Origin: Owenia fusiformis
Taxonomy: Eukaryota; Annelida; Polychaeta; Sabellida; Oweniidae
Reading direction: 5' to 3'
Assembly: GCA_903813345.2 (NCBI GenBank)
Contig: CAIIXF020000008.1
Span: 3,047,341-3,111,340, forward strand
DNA length: 64,000 nt
Position 1 is the stretch's first letter, and each line of letters begins with the position of its first letter. Position numbers and translations under genes: made by a program. The notes beneath the pieces were generated by a model. That model searched no databases. It was not told the origin of the DNA and saw only the letters and a list, made by a program, of their open reading frames with translations. This document shows positions 20,974-34,545 of this stretch, in pieces.

Positions 20974-23900
20974 ATTCAAAACCAATAAATGTTAAAAATG
21001 GGAATTTTTCATGTAATTGAAAATAGCTAAAACTAAAATGATTTTTTCTAATTGTTTTATGTATTTTAAAATAATATGCCTTTATCTTTATTCGGTCAGC
21101 ATACTTATTGATCAGTCCGGTTGTACATAACTTTGAAAATTCGCTTATAAGTTGTGAATTTCGTGAATTTGCTGATGTAACAGGACAACACGCCCGTGAA
21201 AACATGTCATATCTCAGTTATAAATGGTCGCATCTTTTCGTTTTGGTTCTTTTAGCATAGAAAACATTCAGTCAGAGTGTGATGACAGCAGTGTATTTGC
21301 TTCTCACCTACTACCGATTATATATACCCATTATAGTAAGTGTACAATTTATTCTGTGAAAAACGTCACGGTCGTTAAAACAGGCCCAGACGACAGTAGG
21401 GAAACTCGAGATAGATTAATTATCCGTGGTTATAAAGTCTTTAGTTCAGTTTATCAGACCAAAGTGTTACAAATCGTGATAATAGTTGTGATTGAATTAT
21501 AATGAACATGATCTGAAAAATTCTGAAAAATCACCGTTTTGCTTGTGAAAAACGACCGTGATGTTACTCATATATTGACAGTAGTCTTGTTGGAAATGGG
21601 GCAATTTTCAAGAAAAACAATATGACCACTCCATCATTACATAAAAGGATTTTCGATACAACAAGCATTACCTCATCTATGAACTGATATTGTGCAAAAC
21701 TGTGACAATCGTCACGCGTGAAAAACGTCACGGTTATAGCATTGAACTCAAAGCAGTAATTAGCCATTTCTATAAATCCCAGATGGATTGATTTAATTTT
21801 ATATTATGACCCATATTATTAAAACACATGTTTAAAAGTTATTCAGTGACTACGCATAAAGATCAACTCATAGGCAAGGAAACGGAAACACCTAACGAAT
21901 TTGCACTTTTGTAAATGTGCTTTTTACATTTTATACGTCTTTACAACAATACGTACCATGCAAGCAAATGACAAGTTATTTGGGAATTCCATAAGCATAA
22001 TTTATCGGAAAAGTCATAAGAAAAAATGTTATATGAAGACCATTAAAGCCCAAAATAGTTGACCCTCAGTAAATAACATTTCGTTCAGTGTATTCCCGGG
22101 GATCGCTGAATTCAATCATAAAGTCACTTAATGTTTGCATTCTGTTTTATTTTCAATGAATGCAATTGTAATTAATGGAGAACAGCATAAACCGAAAACT
22201 CTAGTTAAGTAATATGAGCGATTACAGCTTTTCAACCATGTTTTCGTGTTATAATTAATTTTTATTTATTTCAATTCCATTTGCACGATCTGTATATGAT
22301 CTGTAATATAATAATGTAATAATATACCTTTGCGAAAAGCAATTCGTTAAGCAATCCCCGAGAATATTAAAGAAAATGTAAGGCAAGCAATGCAAAAACA
22401 CTCCTCTCTGAAATATATCGCCAACAGACTAGCAAAAAGAAATCAGCACAAAATTCACGCTTCGAGAATGGAGGCAACAAAGCGAGATTAATTCTTTCAA
22501 TGTTCTCTTTCTCTAAAACAAAACCGAGATAACTCATTGCACTGAATATTAAACTTCCAGAACTTCAAAGAAAAAATGAAAATCACAGGAAAGAATTGAG
22601 TTTATGCTGAGAGTTTTGCTATGTGATATCAGAAACCGTTGAAAAAGTATCGAGTCTGACAAAAAAAATTCGTTCTAGGACTAGCGACTTAACTCAGCTC
22701 GAATGAAGCAAAACATAACGATAAGAACGTTTTCAGTGGCCATGAAAAATGACCTTGTGATGAGATCGGGGCATCGATGAAGCGCTCCGCAGACCAAAAG
22801 AAAATTTCATATTCACAGTGCAGATCAAGGAGGATTGGCTCCCAGAATCGAAGTCGATATTTTCCAACAATGAAAACGCCGAGATGTCGTTATTTTCTGA
22901 AATTATAACCGATTATAAATTCAAAATAAACAGTTCAAAAGATTCGAACTAATATCTCGATCATTTCCTGTGAGTTTTGGAATTTTTCGTTAGGAAATAA
23001 GACCAAAATTCACGATTCAAATGCTGAAGTGAACAAAATGGCGGCTGTTGGAATTCAAATTTTGTAGCACGACATGCCCATATATGGGACAGAATATCGA
23101 TGTTGCACTCTGGGAGCCAATCCTCCTTGGTGCAGATGATTTTTATGCTTTGGTTACGTCAGACTTAAATACGTCAGCAATATCATTCTTATATCTTTCA
23201 AATGAAAACGTACAATCAAGTAGAGTTATCATTAACAGATTTTAAATGAAAAAGTTTCTCTTTAAATTTGAAATCTTTATAAGGGACTTTTCTGATGCAT
23301 GATTGAATGCCTTTAATGTCATTTGGAATGAACATGTACATGGTTGCCCTGCTGTTTGTGGCGCATGTAGGAAAGACTTCACTACGTCACCCTGCAGTTG
23401 TCAAGTAAACACCAATAGTAAAAATTTCTCAAATTGTAAAAAACAAATCAAAGTGTCTGTCTTACCTCATACACTAAAAGAGATTAAAAGGGAACTAGGG
23501 CGATTAGGTGCTTGACGACATGGCATTTGCACCATCGATGTAAAGTGTAAAAGCGCTGGTTTCTTGAATCAGTGAAAAGTTTTGGTGAAGTTGATTCAAA
23601 AAGATAAATAATGCGGTTTTTACATAGTTATTGAAAATAGAAAAGAGGTGTTCAGTACATATAAACTATGATTGCATATGAGTCCACATATGTAACATGT
23701 ACGTAACTGCTTTTTCCTTGGAGAAAGTGAAACTCGGCGCGATTCTACTATTCATACTTTATGTCGAGTTTTGAGGGAAAATTAAACATAAAGGTGATAA
23801 TATAAGACAAAAATACAAACTGGTTTCTCAATTCACCTAGCTATAGTCATCAAAAAATGACCATTCTTGAATTAAGACTTCTCTTAAGTGAATATATAAC

Positions 23901-24493
23901 TCATTGTCATTTGTTTCCAATTTTCTTGTGAAAAACGACACGCGGAAAATTGGTGAACCAGTCGAATGATCATTGCTCCCAAAATAATTTTTTTATCATT
24001 TTCCATTCGTCTAAAGCATCATTCATGACCGAATCGATTCATGTTCAAATAGGATCGACCCCTTTCAATTTTACTCAAATTAAAAACACAACGTATGAAA
24101 AAAATCGGAGAAAAATGATGGATTCGGATGTTTCATGTTGACAAGTGATGCACATTTTAAGGAAAATACTTGAAGTCAAAAAATTCATTTATGATTTTAA
24201 AGGACAGGAGAGTAGCAAGAGGAAAATCCTTGGTTTTTTGAAAATGTTGCATTCTAATGTGAATATCTTGGCATATAATCACGGACTGAAACTGTGAAAA
24301 TCGTCACGCTTGAGACGGGCCCTAATTTCATTTTGAAATTCCACCTATTGTTCCTCGGAGTTTACTTCAATGCTTTGGGTAACGTGTGTATAAATGTATA
24401 CAGATACATACTACATGTCTATTTGAAAAAATCATTTTATTGCTTTTTTGAATTTTTAACAAAATTTGTCTCACACTTAAGCCGTTTTCAGTG
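20974..24493. mobile_element. 3.5-kb non-coding insertion with 5-bp target duplication
   Basis: Absent from copy 2. The flanks are ATTCC at 20,969-20,973 and 24,494-24,498, against one ATTCC in copy 2 (48,377-48,381). The ends show only a weak inverted match (TCAAAACC against TGAAAACG). GTGAAAAACGTCACG or a close variant recurs at 21,356, 21,545, 21,718, 23,928 and 24,294. A 21-bp exact inverted repeat (22,826-22,846 and 23,109-23,129) encloses 260 bp. No transposase, reverse transcriptase or other protein is recognised. It is probably a non-autonomous transposon of unknown class. Confidence 0.7.
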
Positions 24494-24498
24494 ATTCC

Positions 24499-27400
24499 CA
24501 TTAACCTTTACCAGTTTACGCACTGTTCCCGGGACCGTTCATTCTTCATAACCACTACTTTATTTCCATTCTAAACCCTTATGTTTCCCCAATAAATAAA
24601 TATTAATTCCCCAACCTCCACCCCATTTCATAAGGTTTTTGCTTGCATCACCTTATGTTATTTGTGGATGTTTGCATGCATCATCCAACTTAATATAAAT
24701 ATATCTGAACGTAAGCTTGCTTCGTTCTTTGATTAAATTTTCACACGTCGCGAGCCACTAATCATGGCTAATTCATATAATCAATTTATCAAATTTTAAT
24801 GATCATTAATCGCGATCTTAGTCCATGGTTAACTTATTAATAATTCAATCAAATATGATTAGTTCTAACCAATCATTTATTCCGAGTGTGACTCTGATCA
24901 GTGATTGTCATTGGTGACCATACAAGGGCCCGTGCACTCACCCATAGTAATGGCAACTATCATTTTACTTGATTCACAACTGGATCATAACTAGAAAACA
25001 GCAACCCCACGGAGTAGCAAATCCCAACGAACACTATACAAATCATGAATCTGTACAGTCACAATGTAATATTTACCATCTACTCGTCACTTCAATAAAT
25101 ATTTGAGATCATTGTAGTATCATGTAACCATACTTTTCAAGATAACTCTAAGTAATGGCGAATTCCTGCTCTAGGCATCCATTTTGAATTTTCAGAGGCA
25201 CAAATTAGAAAAACAATGCCATAATTGTGATCTACTCTGAAATTCCTTCAATTTGAGTATAATATAGCCATACTTTTAAGAGATCAGAAAATAATTGTGA
25301 AATCCCACATTACGCAGCCATTTTGAAATTTTTGAGACCCGAATCAGAAAAACGATACAATATTTGCAATCTACTTTAAATTGCCTTTCATTTGAGTATA
25401 ATAAAGCTATATGCTTCAAAAATATCTCAAAATTAACGCAAAGTCCTATTTTCCCAACCCCCCATTCACGGCCCCTGGGCGTCAGGGTGAAAAACTCGGG
25501 ATATATGTGAAATAGATAGATGTTGTGAATATATTACCAACTTTTCAAATATCAATCTTTATTATTTTTGTTTAAAATGAAAAACATAAGATTTTTTGCA
25601 AAAAATTCCCGCCATTTTTAAACCGGCGGCCATCTTGAAAAAAAAATTTGCGTTAAACTATATACCAATATACATCTTTCCATCAAATATGAAGAAAATC
25701 TGTCGACTAGTATTCGAGTTATCTTCCGGACAGACGGATGGACTGACTGACGGACAGACGGACGGAGGGCTTCACTATGAATCCCTACTGAACTTCGTTC
25801 GTTAGGCAATCATTACATGCTGTAACCAATTAAATTCTAAGGAATCACAATCATTGATACATACTACCTCTTCTGCACTTTAGACGCCTTCACACACTAC
25901 CTACACTAGCTTTCCAACATTTATCTTTCTCCTTGAAGCCACAAATGCTAGATATTTTCATTAGGAGGCCCGACATTTCATTAATATTATAAATTATTCC
26001 ATTATAATAATTAGTTTTCCTGGGATCGTATTGTCCCTCTTAAAATCGTATCCATTCAATAATTCGTATCGCCCCGGGGAGAAATAGTCTTGGAATCGTA
26101 TTCACTCGAAAATCGAATTGATGAAAAAACAATCTTGGTAATCGTCCGTATTATAGGCCTTATCGTTAATCTACCGGGAACACTGTGCTTGGGACTACGG
26201 CACACATGTTACTGCTTCTGTTATATCATTTCCCTCAGGGGATTGACAAGAAATGGTCAGACGCACTTAGCAGATCTAGACGGGGGCGTGGGGGTGCACG
26301 GCCCCTCCCCCTAAAAAGTCCGAATTTTAACTGGAAATTTTTGAGACCCCCCCCTCTATTCTTGCTATGGAATTGGTAAAAATGCACCAAATTTTCGAAA
26401 TTTTCTGGGGGTAGACCCCCCCTATTGTCGCGCTAGTTCGCGGCGCTCACTCATGCGGTTCGTTTCGCTCACATTTATTATCAACCCCCCCCCCCTTTAC
26501 ACAAAATATCCTGGATCCTAGTGGCCGTCTTTTTATATATCTTTTCTTAATATTTCATTTACCATATTTCAAAACATATTTTGAAACATGTCATGAATGT
26601 TGACAAAACATGATCAGATTCTAATAGAAGTAGTAGAACACATACATCATTTTAAATGAGAATTGAACACATGAATTGAGAAAAACGGACTATTTTCTCC
26701 ACTAATAAGAAAATAGTGTCAGATATCGAGTACTGAACAATTAAAAAACAATAGGCCTACATAGAAAAACGTAAAGCATGGGTTTTGTTTTTCTAACCTA
26801 TTTTACTTTTGTCACCTGATATGTTTGCACAGTATCTTACATGGCTTAGGGATGTCGGAATTTAAGTTTAAGATTAGCGCTGAACTCACATTTTTTCACA
26901 TGGTGCCTTTTTAGGTGGATCCCGGCTATGGAATTAATGGTTGAGAAATAGGGATCGAAACTAGCCATATATCATGTATATAATAGCTTTCTCCTGATGA
27001 TCATTGTGAACTTTTGTGTTTTAAGGATTATGACGGAAGCTTTGCGGAATGATATTGACATGATTGACCATATATGGACTTTGAGATATTGTCTGTCCCA
27101 CATTATGTGAGACTGAATGCCCTATCTTGTATAAATATTGGAATAGTATCTACAACTATTTTTATGTTATGAGTATTGGTTTATCAATTTATATTTTTTG
27201 TTTAAAATATATTGTTTATGTGGGGCCGGGAGGCATTAGACATTGTTTCTTTTCACGTTGGATTATGGTTTGGGATAGTTGGGAGTTTGTTTTCATAACG
27301 ACTCACTGGTGCGCACTTTTTCTTACTGTGTTCTGTACAATTTTTGGTCTTTCCTATTGGCATTTGTGCTTACATATTCCTTGAGTTTTTCATGCTCTTT

Positions 27401-27881
27401 CACCGTTGATTGAGATGTAAATGAAAAATATGCTTGTTCAGTTTTAATCCTTATTCTCTGTACTTTAAGACGATGTAACTTTTATTTAAATAAAAATGTA
27501 GATTTTATATGAATTCCACTTTTAATTAATAACTATGATGATCAGTTGTTACACGATTGTCCTCTTCACTTGAACTACACGATTCTATAAAAATGACCAA
27601 CCACAAACATTTAAATAAAAAAAGTAATGGCCAATTAATTAATTTGTTTACTAGAATGTTAAGAGAAATAGAGAGAAAGTCTAACAAAAATAGAAAATAC
27701 TCAGAGTGGGGTTTATTGCCATAGCTGGCTTGAGCTAGTAGCAGCATGGCCATTGTGATTAATGACTTAAATGAGTTTGACATTAATGTTGACTGGTTCT
27801 AAAGGATTGGCAGTGACAATGAGTGATATACATTGTACTGACACGAGTAAAATTATTCTTTACACAGTGAAGCAACTGTTG
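24499..27881. other. Shared non-coding region between the 3.5-kb insertion and the LINE
   Basis: Matches about 48,382-52,318. It includes a short GGACAGACGG-type simple repeat (25,728-25,770; copy 2 50,160-50,202), C and G runs near 26,281-26,430 and 26,485, and a partial TTTAAGATTAGCG motif near 26,870. An 85-codon hydrophobic frame at 27,127-27,384 is identical in both copies but looks like chance AT-rich sequence. No gene is supported. Confidence 0.5.
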
Positions 27882-27887
27882 TAACCT

Positions 27888-29174
27888 ACGTTACAAGGCA
27901 TACGTTATGAAAATGCTTATGTTCCCGCCTTATTATTTGCAGACGATATAGTATTGATAGCTGACTCAGAAGACGAACTTCAGGAAATGCTCAATACTAC
28001 ATCGTCCTTTGGAATAAAATGGGGGCTTAACTTTAGTAAAAAGAAATCCAAGGTCATGACGATAGGGAAAAGAATGAATACTAACAAGCAATGGTTTCTT
28101 GGTAATGCTGCAATTGATGAAGTAAAAACATACAAATATCTTGGAACCTTTGTTGATAATCTACTCCATGACACACCTCACATTAAAGATTATGTTTCTA
28201 AAAAAGCATGCAAAATCAATTCTTATATGCGATATGTACTTGCCAAACATAACAATGTCAACAGGATCAACTTTGGTCTAAGTATTTATAATTCTATGTT
28301 TACACCAGCCATTACACATGGTTGTGGGGTATGGTGTGTTAATAAGACAACTACAAAAATACTAAATTCCCTCCAATATAATGCTGGAAGGGCAATTTTG
28401 AATCTAAAGTGTAAACCGGCTACATGTGCCCTTTTGGCAGAATTAGGCTGGGAACCATTAACTACAAGCATTGAAAACAAACAGATCAATTGTTTTAGCT
28501 ACCTTGTAAAAAATGATAGGAATGATCTTTTAAACATTGTTTTTCAAAGTATGTTAGAACACCATAGGCTTAATAAAAATTTGTGTTGGCCATATATGAG
28601 AAACATCCACTCAATTATGAAAGATAGAGGACTGGATGATGTTATGTTCAGACCTAACACTTCCTGGATGAAGACATATAAAGCAATCACAAATAGCCAA
28701 ATGAAAACTGATATATTTGAATCAATAAACGTAAAATCCTCACTAAACGTTTATAAACATGTTAAAACGAATTGGGGTCTTGAACGTTACATGCACATTT
28801 CAAACGATTTTAGACTTGCTGTTTTAAAGTTTCGAGCTAGGACAGGATGTTTCATGGTTGGTGCAGATTTGAAAAGATGGGGCCAAGGTGATGGATTATG
28901 CAAATTTTGTAATTCAGGGATTGATGATCTTTCCCACCGCCTACTGTTATGCCCATATTTCACCTCCCATCGTTCTGTCTTATTTTCTAACTTAAAGAGT
29001 GCACTTGTAGGCAATAATGAACATGTTTTTAACCATTTTATATCTCTTAATGTTCAGAGTAAATTACAATGGCTACTGGGCAATGATATACATAGTGTTT
29101 ATGGGCACGAGATTGAAGTTTTATTAGATAGATGTATCAAACAATTTTTATCTAATGCATTTGTTTCACCCTAA
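27888..29174 (+). pseudogene. LINE reverse transcriptase C-terminal fragment
   Basis: Open from the first base of the insertion to a stop at 29,174. It starts with an RT catalytic block LLFADDIVLIAD (about 27,930-27,965). The thumb and C-terminal region follow, with KTYKYLG and a zinc-knuckle-like C-x2-C-x7-H-x4-C (CKFCNSGIDDLSHRLLLC, about 28,899-28,954). The endonuclease and most of the RT are missing, so it cannot support its own transposition. The frame is undamaged, which implies a young insertion. Confidence 0.85.
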
Positions 29175-29288
29175 TCTCAATGATACCACAAAATGAATAT
29201 GTTTTGTATTTTATGTACATTTTTGTAAGAGCATCCAGTATTGGTGTGCCACCGTTTTAAAGGTGTAATAAATAAATAAATAAATAAA
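27888..29288 (+). mobile_element. 5'-truncated LINE (non-LTR retrotransposon), 1.4 kb
   Basis: Present only in copy 1, with a TAACCT target duplication (27,882-27,887 and 29,289-29,294; single in copy 2 at 52,319-52,324). The 3' end is a short AATAAATAAATA tail, as left by target-primed reverse transcription. The 5' end begins inside the reverse transcriptase core. The clade was not determined. Confidence 0.9.
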
Positions 29289-29321
29289 TAACCTGTCATC
29301 ATCACCGTGGCCCGCGCCGTG

Positions 29322-29775
29322 GAATAGCCTGACAACGGTAAAGTCAGATACCGTTGTCACAAATGGCGGGCATAACCGTCGTTTCAATTAGATTTTCATG
29401 AACTGTATGTTTAATTAATAGAGCACCTAGACTAAATTCCTTTGGATCAACAATCAATCAAAGTGTCTTAATACTCACATACAGTTTATAATGTTCTACC
29501 ATCGAAATATAGTCTTTACCATATGCCGTTGCCTTTCTAAATTACTCAAATTCAGATTCCGTTGTCATTGACGATATCGAAGACGCTATATTGTGGTGAT
29601 TCACGACACAATTTGATCAAAATTAGGATTTCATATGAAACATCATGACACCATGCACAGAATTTGTGACGATAAAATCCCATGAAATGAGGACCAAGTG
29701 ATTAAACAGTTGAAGCGACGGTTATGACCGCCATTTGTGACAACGGTATCTGACTGTAAAGTTGTCAGGCTATTC
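29322..29775. mobile_element. MITE with about 60-bp TIRs, copy 1
   Basis: The left end GAATAGCCTGACAACGGTAA and the right end (its complement, with small changes) pair over about 60 bp, including ACCGTTGTCACAAATGGCGG. The total is 454 bp and non-coding. It is also present in copy 2 at 52,352-52,805, so it predates the duplication. No target duplication is clear. Confidence 0.8.
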
Positions 29776-29922
29776 TGGTGTGATTATAAAATTTAGTACT
29801 AGTACAAAGCATCAACTTGATTGTACAGGTGTTTGACTAAAATTATCAGTCCATTTACACTTACCGGTCAAGTCAAGTAACTTAGTCAACATTCGATATT
29901 CGTATGTTCATCAATACACGGT

Positions 29923-31019
29923 GCCCATGTCAAGCTGCGCGCCTACTTAGGCGCGCAGTTTGTTTCGATCACAAACTGCGTGCCTAAGAACATTGGATCA
30001 TTTAAGTTGGAGTCTGTATTTTGAAACTTTATTTAAAAACATTTATCCTGCATTGTTTTCTTGTTCAATGCGTTAATTCTGTGGCGAATATACGAATCTT
30101 GCAAATACTAGCAAAAACGGTGTGCAAATGAATCTTAGTTTTAAAACATAAGCAGATTAATGGCATTTTCGTCACTGATTTAATGGGAATTTATACGTAA
30201 ATCGATCTAGCACTTTAAACATAAATGACAAATACTAAGACTCGTTTTATATTTAATTCCTAACACATTTATCATGTTTAATTCAAAATATTTCGAGATA
30301 AAACAGATAATCAGGAGATTAAAAAGAAATAAACCACAAACTGCGCGCCTATTTTAGCCAGAAATTACAATCTGTGCGCATACACTATTAAAACTACATA
30401 TTATCATTGGAATTTCTACAGAGGTACGTGTAGGTGTTTTCGATGTAGCTTTGGAAATTTTGCTTTATCGTCAGATTTTATGAGATTTTCATATTGAAAG
30501 TCAAAATGTATAATAGAAGTGACAATTAAGTTGGGAACGAAAAAAACATTTATTTTCAGATCACCATCTTGGTGGATGGACTCTCATAGTGTTTCAATTA
30601 TGGAGTTCTACTATTAGACACATATGTGCCTTGTATGGCGCTTATGTTTTCTAATAATACAAAACAAGCTTGGATAGGCAAGCAGTTTTTAAATATTAGG
30701 CACGCAGTTTGGGAAAACGGCAAATGACGATAAAAAGACATAGATATAACTTTACACTGTAAATTTTGAACACAGAAGTTACTTAAGACCCTTATATTGA
30801 GATAACTAGGTTTACATCGGGAAAAACATTGAGTACTATGAGTAAATTAAGTTCATCTTCACAGAATGGTACTATCTTTAGAACGAGACTAACCTTGTAT
30901 TTTTCGTATTTTGGCTCTTTTTGGGAGTCGTGTCCTCCCCGTCTCACATTTTGAAATATGCGCGCAGTTTGTCAGAGTTTCAAATTGCGTGCCTAGTAGG
31001 CACGCTGCTTGACATGGGC
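29923..31019. mobile_element. TIR element with repeated GCGCGCAGTTTG motif, copy 1
   Basis: The ends are GCCCATGTCAAGC and its complement, extending as an imperfect inverted repeat into GCGCGCAGTTTG hairpins. The motif (T)AGGC(G/A)CGCAGTTTG recurs in both orientations at about 29,950, 29,973, 30,336, 30,698 and 30,960. Non-coding, 1.1 kb, with no clear target duplication. Copy 1 lacks about 149 bp still present in copy 2, with one more motif. Confidence 0.7.
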
Positions 31020-33904
31020 ATCGTGCAATATTTACTAAGAATGGTGCCACAATTGAAGTAAACCTCTGTTTAATTATTTTCAATATACTGTACCTATCAG
31101 CAAACGTGTGAATGTTAAAGGCCCCATGTAAAGTTTAAACCACTATATTGTAGTCTTACCCAATGTTATCAAAGTGTGATATGTGAAACTTTTTTTTTAA
31201 ATTTCAAAAAGTGGTTTTTGATAGACTTTTTGTTCCAAAATTTGTTAATATATCTAAAACCAACTTTTAGAGGTCACTCATATCTTCTAATTAGCCACAA
31301 TTCATACCAATGCATAGCATTCATCCTCCCATGTTTTTTGCCGAAAGATTAAGAAAATCGGTTGATAAACAAGCGAGAAATGAACTTATCAGTTCATGAA
31401 AATGGTTCTGAGAAAAATGCATTTCAAAATTTTAATTCTCATAGAAACCAATGGTACAATGATATCTAAAACATAATTTATTCTTCCTTTTAACCTGGTT
31501 AGACAATCAACATTGTTTTTTTTATGAAAATCTAGCATATTTAGAAAAGATTGACATCGAAAAAAAAAATTCAATTTTTTTTCAAAAAGTTTTTGTTACC
31601 TTAGTGACATCACTAATGTTTCAAAATATTTTTGATAAGCTAAAACATTGAAGTGGCCCATTAAATATGACATTTTATTATTGAAATAGTGTGTCTTTTG
31701 TTCAATCTTTGCATTGGTGTGAAAAAGATAATCTTTTTTGAAATGCATTAAGAAATATTTGATGATTAAGAAATTTCAACTTATTTTGAAAAGTGGCGGG
31801 AAATTTGAATATTTGAGAAATGAAATGCTCACAACTTTTTTTTCAAAAAAATTTTTTTGTTCAAAAATCTCTAAAATCACTTTTTAAGTCCTGACAAATA
31901 GTAAATGAATGATAAAAAAATATTTTCAAACTTTAGACGGGGACTTTAAATTTGATGTCCTGTTACATATTGGTGAAGCAATCTTGGGGATATGGCCTAA
32001 ATTTCTAAATTTCCACTATGTCCCTGTATACCCCTACTTCAAAAGATGTATGTTATTTGTCATTTTTCATAATGAATCAACCATAAATGTATTTTTTCTT
32101 GTTTACATACAGAATTAACTTTCTGTTTTCAAATATTGAAAGATGGTACTGCATTTATTTTTTCATGATATGGAGCAAACAAATGCGTGTCAATTTACAC
32201 TGTAATATCCCACATACTTATATTTCAAGGTTAGTTTTGAAGAATAATCAAGAAAATCCATGTTTTCACATGAGTTCATCCTTGTCAAAGAACGTAAATG
32301 AGGATATGCGGTTTGAAAAACTAACAACATGTTTTAAGTTCTTACAATTCTTGGTTAAAACAAATATTTTGAAAGTTGTGATTTCGAATGTAATATCCAA
32401 CTCAATGAAATTTGTTGATATTTGTGAATTTTTTCTATCGGAATGCACATTGCTGGATCACAGAACCTTGCCTTGTTCGAGATGCACGAAAAGTGTATTG
32501 TTAATACTTGACGTCGTTCTGATATTTGGATGTGATTGACGTTTTCGTTAATCTCCAACCACTGTAGCTTCCAACTTAATTTTTGAAAGCCAAATATGAT
32601 AGTCACGAATTGATATTTAAGTCACATGTTGATGCATACATCATGCGTGTACGTTAACTGTCGAATACATGCCGACTTACATTTATATAAATATCGTATC
32701 GGAATTGAGTATGATATTAGTCGAGGCTTAAACAAAGCAATAAAATTACGTGAAATCTTTTGTGAAAATTCGAACGATTTTTCAAGAATCCTCCTTCAAA
32801 GTGTTACCACAGTGCTCCCCAGGAGTGGAAATTTCGTAAAAATAATAGCGGGTTGTTGGAATTTTTGTTTGAGTTTATAGCTCAGCATCTATAAATTTAA
32901 AAATGTGTCGCCTCATTGAGAGGTACATGCAGATTTTGGCGATCTATCATTATAAAAGGCTAAATTTGGTGCAAAAACAGGAGTTGACACGCTTACATTT
33001 GGAATTGAAATTTCCTACATAATTGTCGACTCATGTTTAAAAGTCATGAAAACAAGGTTGAACACATAACAATGACCTAGTTACTGTCCATTTAGCATGG
33101 GAACACTAAGGGAAATATTATTAATGACTTAAATCGTTAACGGTTAAGTTGTATTCCATGAAACTTATCAATTTAAAAATGCAAAATGTTCAATTTTGTT
33201 TTTCAATTATAAAAATGGCACCTGTAGAGAACAACGTTTACAAAATTATTTAAAACGGAGATATTTACTTATGTAACATTCGTTGGCATGTGTCAGGGAG
33301 TAAATAAGGAGAATATGCATTTGATTCTATATCTTGTTCCCAAAGGAGTTTGTTTCTTAGCTACTTTTATCATATCGAACTCAAATATTTCGAATGCTTA
33401 TTTGAGAACGCTTTGTTGAGACTGGATTCGAGATGTACTCAAAATTAATACGTTAAAATGTGTATTATCATCTTAATATCCACCTCACAAATTATTTTGG
33501 AAATTAAAGATGTACGATTTTTGAGATTTTTATTTTCGAATGTTGACTTAGTTACTCGACTTGACTGTTACATCAACTTACAGGTCAATAAATATATATC
33601 CAATATTATATTATATCCAATAAATCAAATAAATTATAATTTGTCTTCTCATCTTTAAATTCTTTAGACCCGCAATAATGCCCTATGCAGCCTCAGACAC
33701 ATTTGATCTATGGCAACCATACGGTGGCCTTGGTTTCCCAAAATCCAGAGAAATATCCAGCATAAAATATAGAGATAAACAGTGCTGTAGACTTTCTATA
33801 TCGATTTTGTGAAGCCACAGCCTCCGTAGAGCAAATCTGACCGAGGCTTAAATGCCATTCCAATGTATTTTACTTTCCCTTTAAATATAGATAAATTAGA
33901 TCAT
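31020..33904. other. Shared non-coding region, AT-rich
   Basis: Matches 54,199-57,269 apart from the templated insertion in copy 2. A 150-codon open frame (32,087-32,539; 55,275-55,727) is unchanged between copies, but it has no recognisable domain and is Phe/Ile/Asn-rich as expected of AT-rich chance frames. No gene is supported. Confidence 0.45.
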
Positions 33905-34545
33905 TAACTGTATGTCATACTCTACATACTTTTGTGACAGTCTACATAATTATCATAGACCATTTAAATGTGTGTCACAGTTGACATACTTCTTGTACCA
34001 TTAAAATAGACCATACAAATGTATGTCACAGATATACTTCTTGTAGCATTAATATAGACCATTCAAATGTATGTCACAGTCTACATACTTCTTGTAGCAT
34101 TAATATAGACCATTCAAACGCATGTCACAGCCTACATACTTCTTGTAGCATTAACATAGACCATCCAAATGTATGACACAGTCTAATTACTTCATGTCAC
34201 ATTAATATAGACCATAGAAATGTATGTCAAAGTCTATATACTTCTTGTAGCATTAATATAGACCATACAAATGAATGTCAAAGTCTATATACTTCTTGTA
34301 GCATTAATATAGACCATACAAATGTATGTCAAAGTCTACAGTATATACTTCTTGTAGCATTAATATAGACCATACAAATGTATGTCAAAGTCTACAGTAT
34401 ATACTTCTTGTAGCATTAATATAGACCATACAAATGTATGTCAAAGTCTACAGTATATACTTCTTGTAGCATTAATATAGACCATACAAATGTATGTCAA
34501 AGTCTATATACTTCTTGTTGCATTAATATAGACCATACAAATCAG
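33905..34545. repeat. 51-bp minisatellite, copy 1 (about 12 units)
   Basis: The unit contains ATAGACCATACAAATGTATG, then TCA(A/C)AGTCTATATACTTCTTG and TAGCATTAAT. Some units carry a 5-6-base insertion (CTACAGTATATAC). The homology between the two segmental copies ends inside this array. Confidence 0.9.

Larger units (their letters stand above)
1..34545. repeat. Segmental duplication, copy 1 (with insertions)
   Basis: Direct-orientation copy of 41,698-58,525. Base 1 of the window aligns with base 41,698, so the duplication probably extends left of the window. Shared landmarks in the same order: 361/42,058; 1,706/42,938; 3,852/43,910; 18,239/45,653; 19,840/47,248; 26,090/50,524; 30,889/54,068; 32,087/55,275; 33,458/56,819. 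Non-coding flanks look about 98-99% identical by eye. Segments found only in copy 1: 939-1,423, 2,772-3,836, 4,824-8,890, 9,016-13,483, 13,579-17,646, 20,974-24,493 and 27,888-29,288. The right end lies in the 51-bp minisatellite. Confidence 0.95.

Noticed and set aside
20974-24493. LTR retrotransposon, suggested by the 5-bp duplication
   Set aside because: No long direct terminal repeats, no TG...CA ends and no gag-pol reading frames.
32087-32539. 150-codon open frame, unchanged in copy 2 (55,275-55,727)
   Set aside because: Phe/Ile/Asn-rich as expected for AT-rich chance frames, overlaps open frames on the other strand, and has no recognisable domain.
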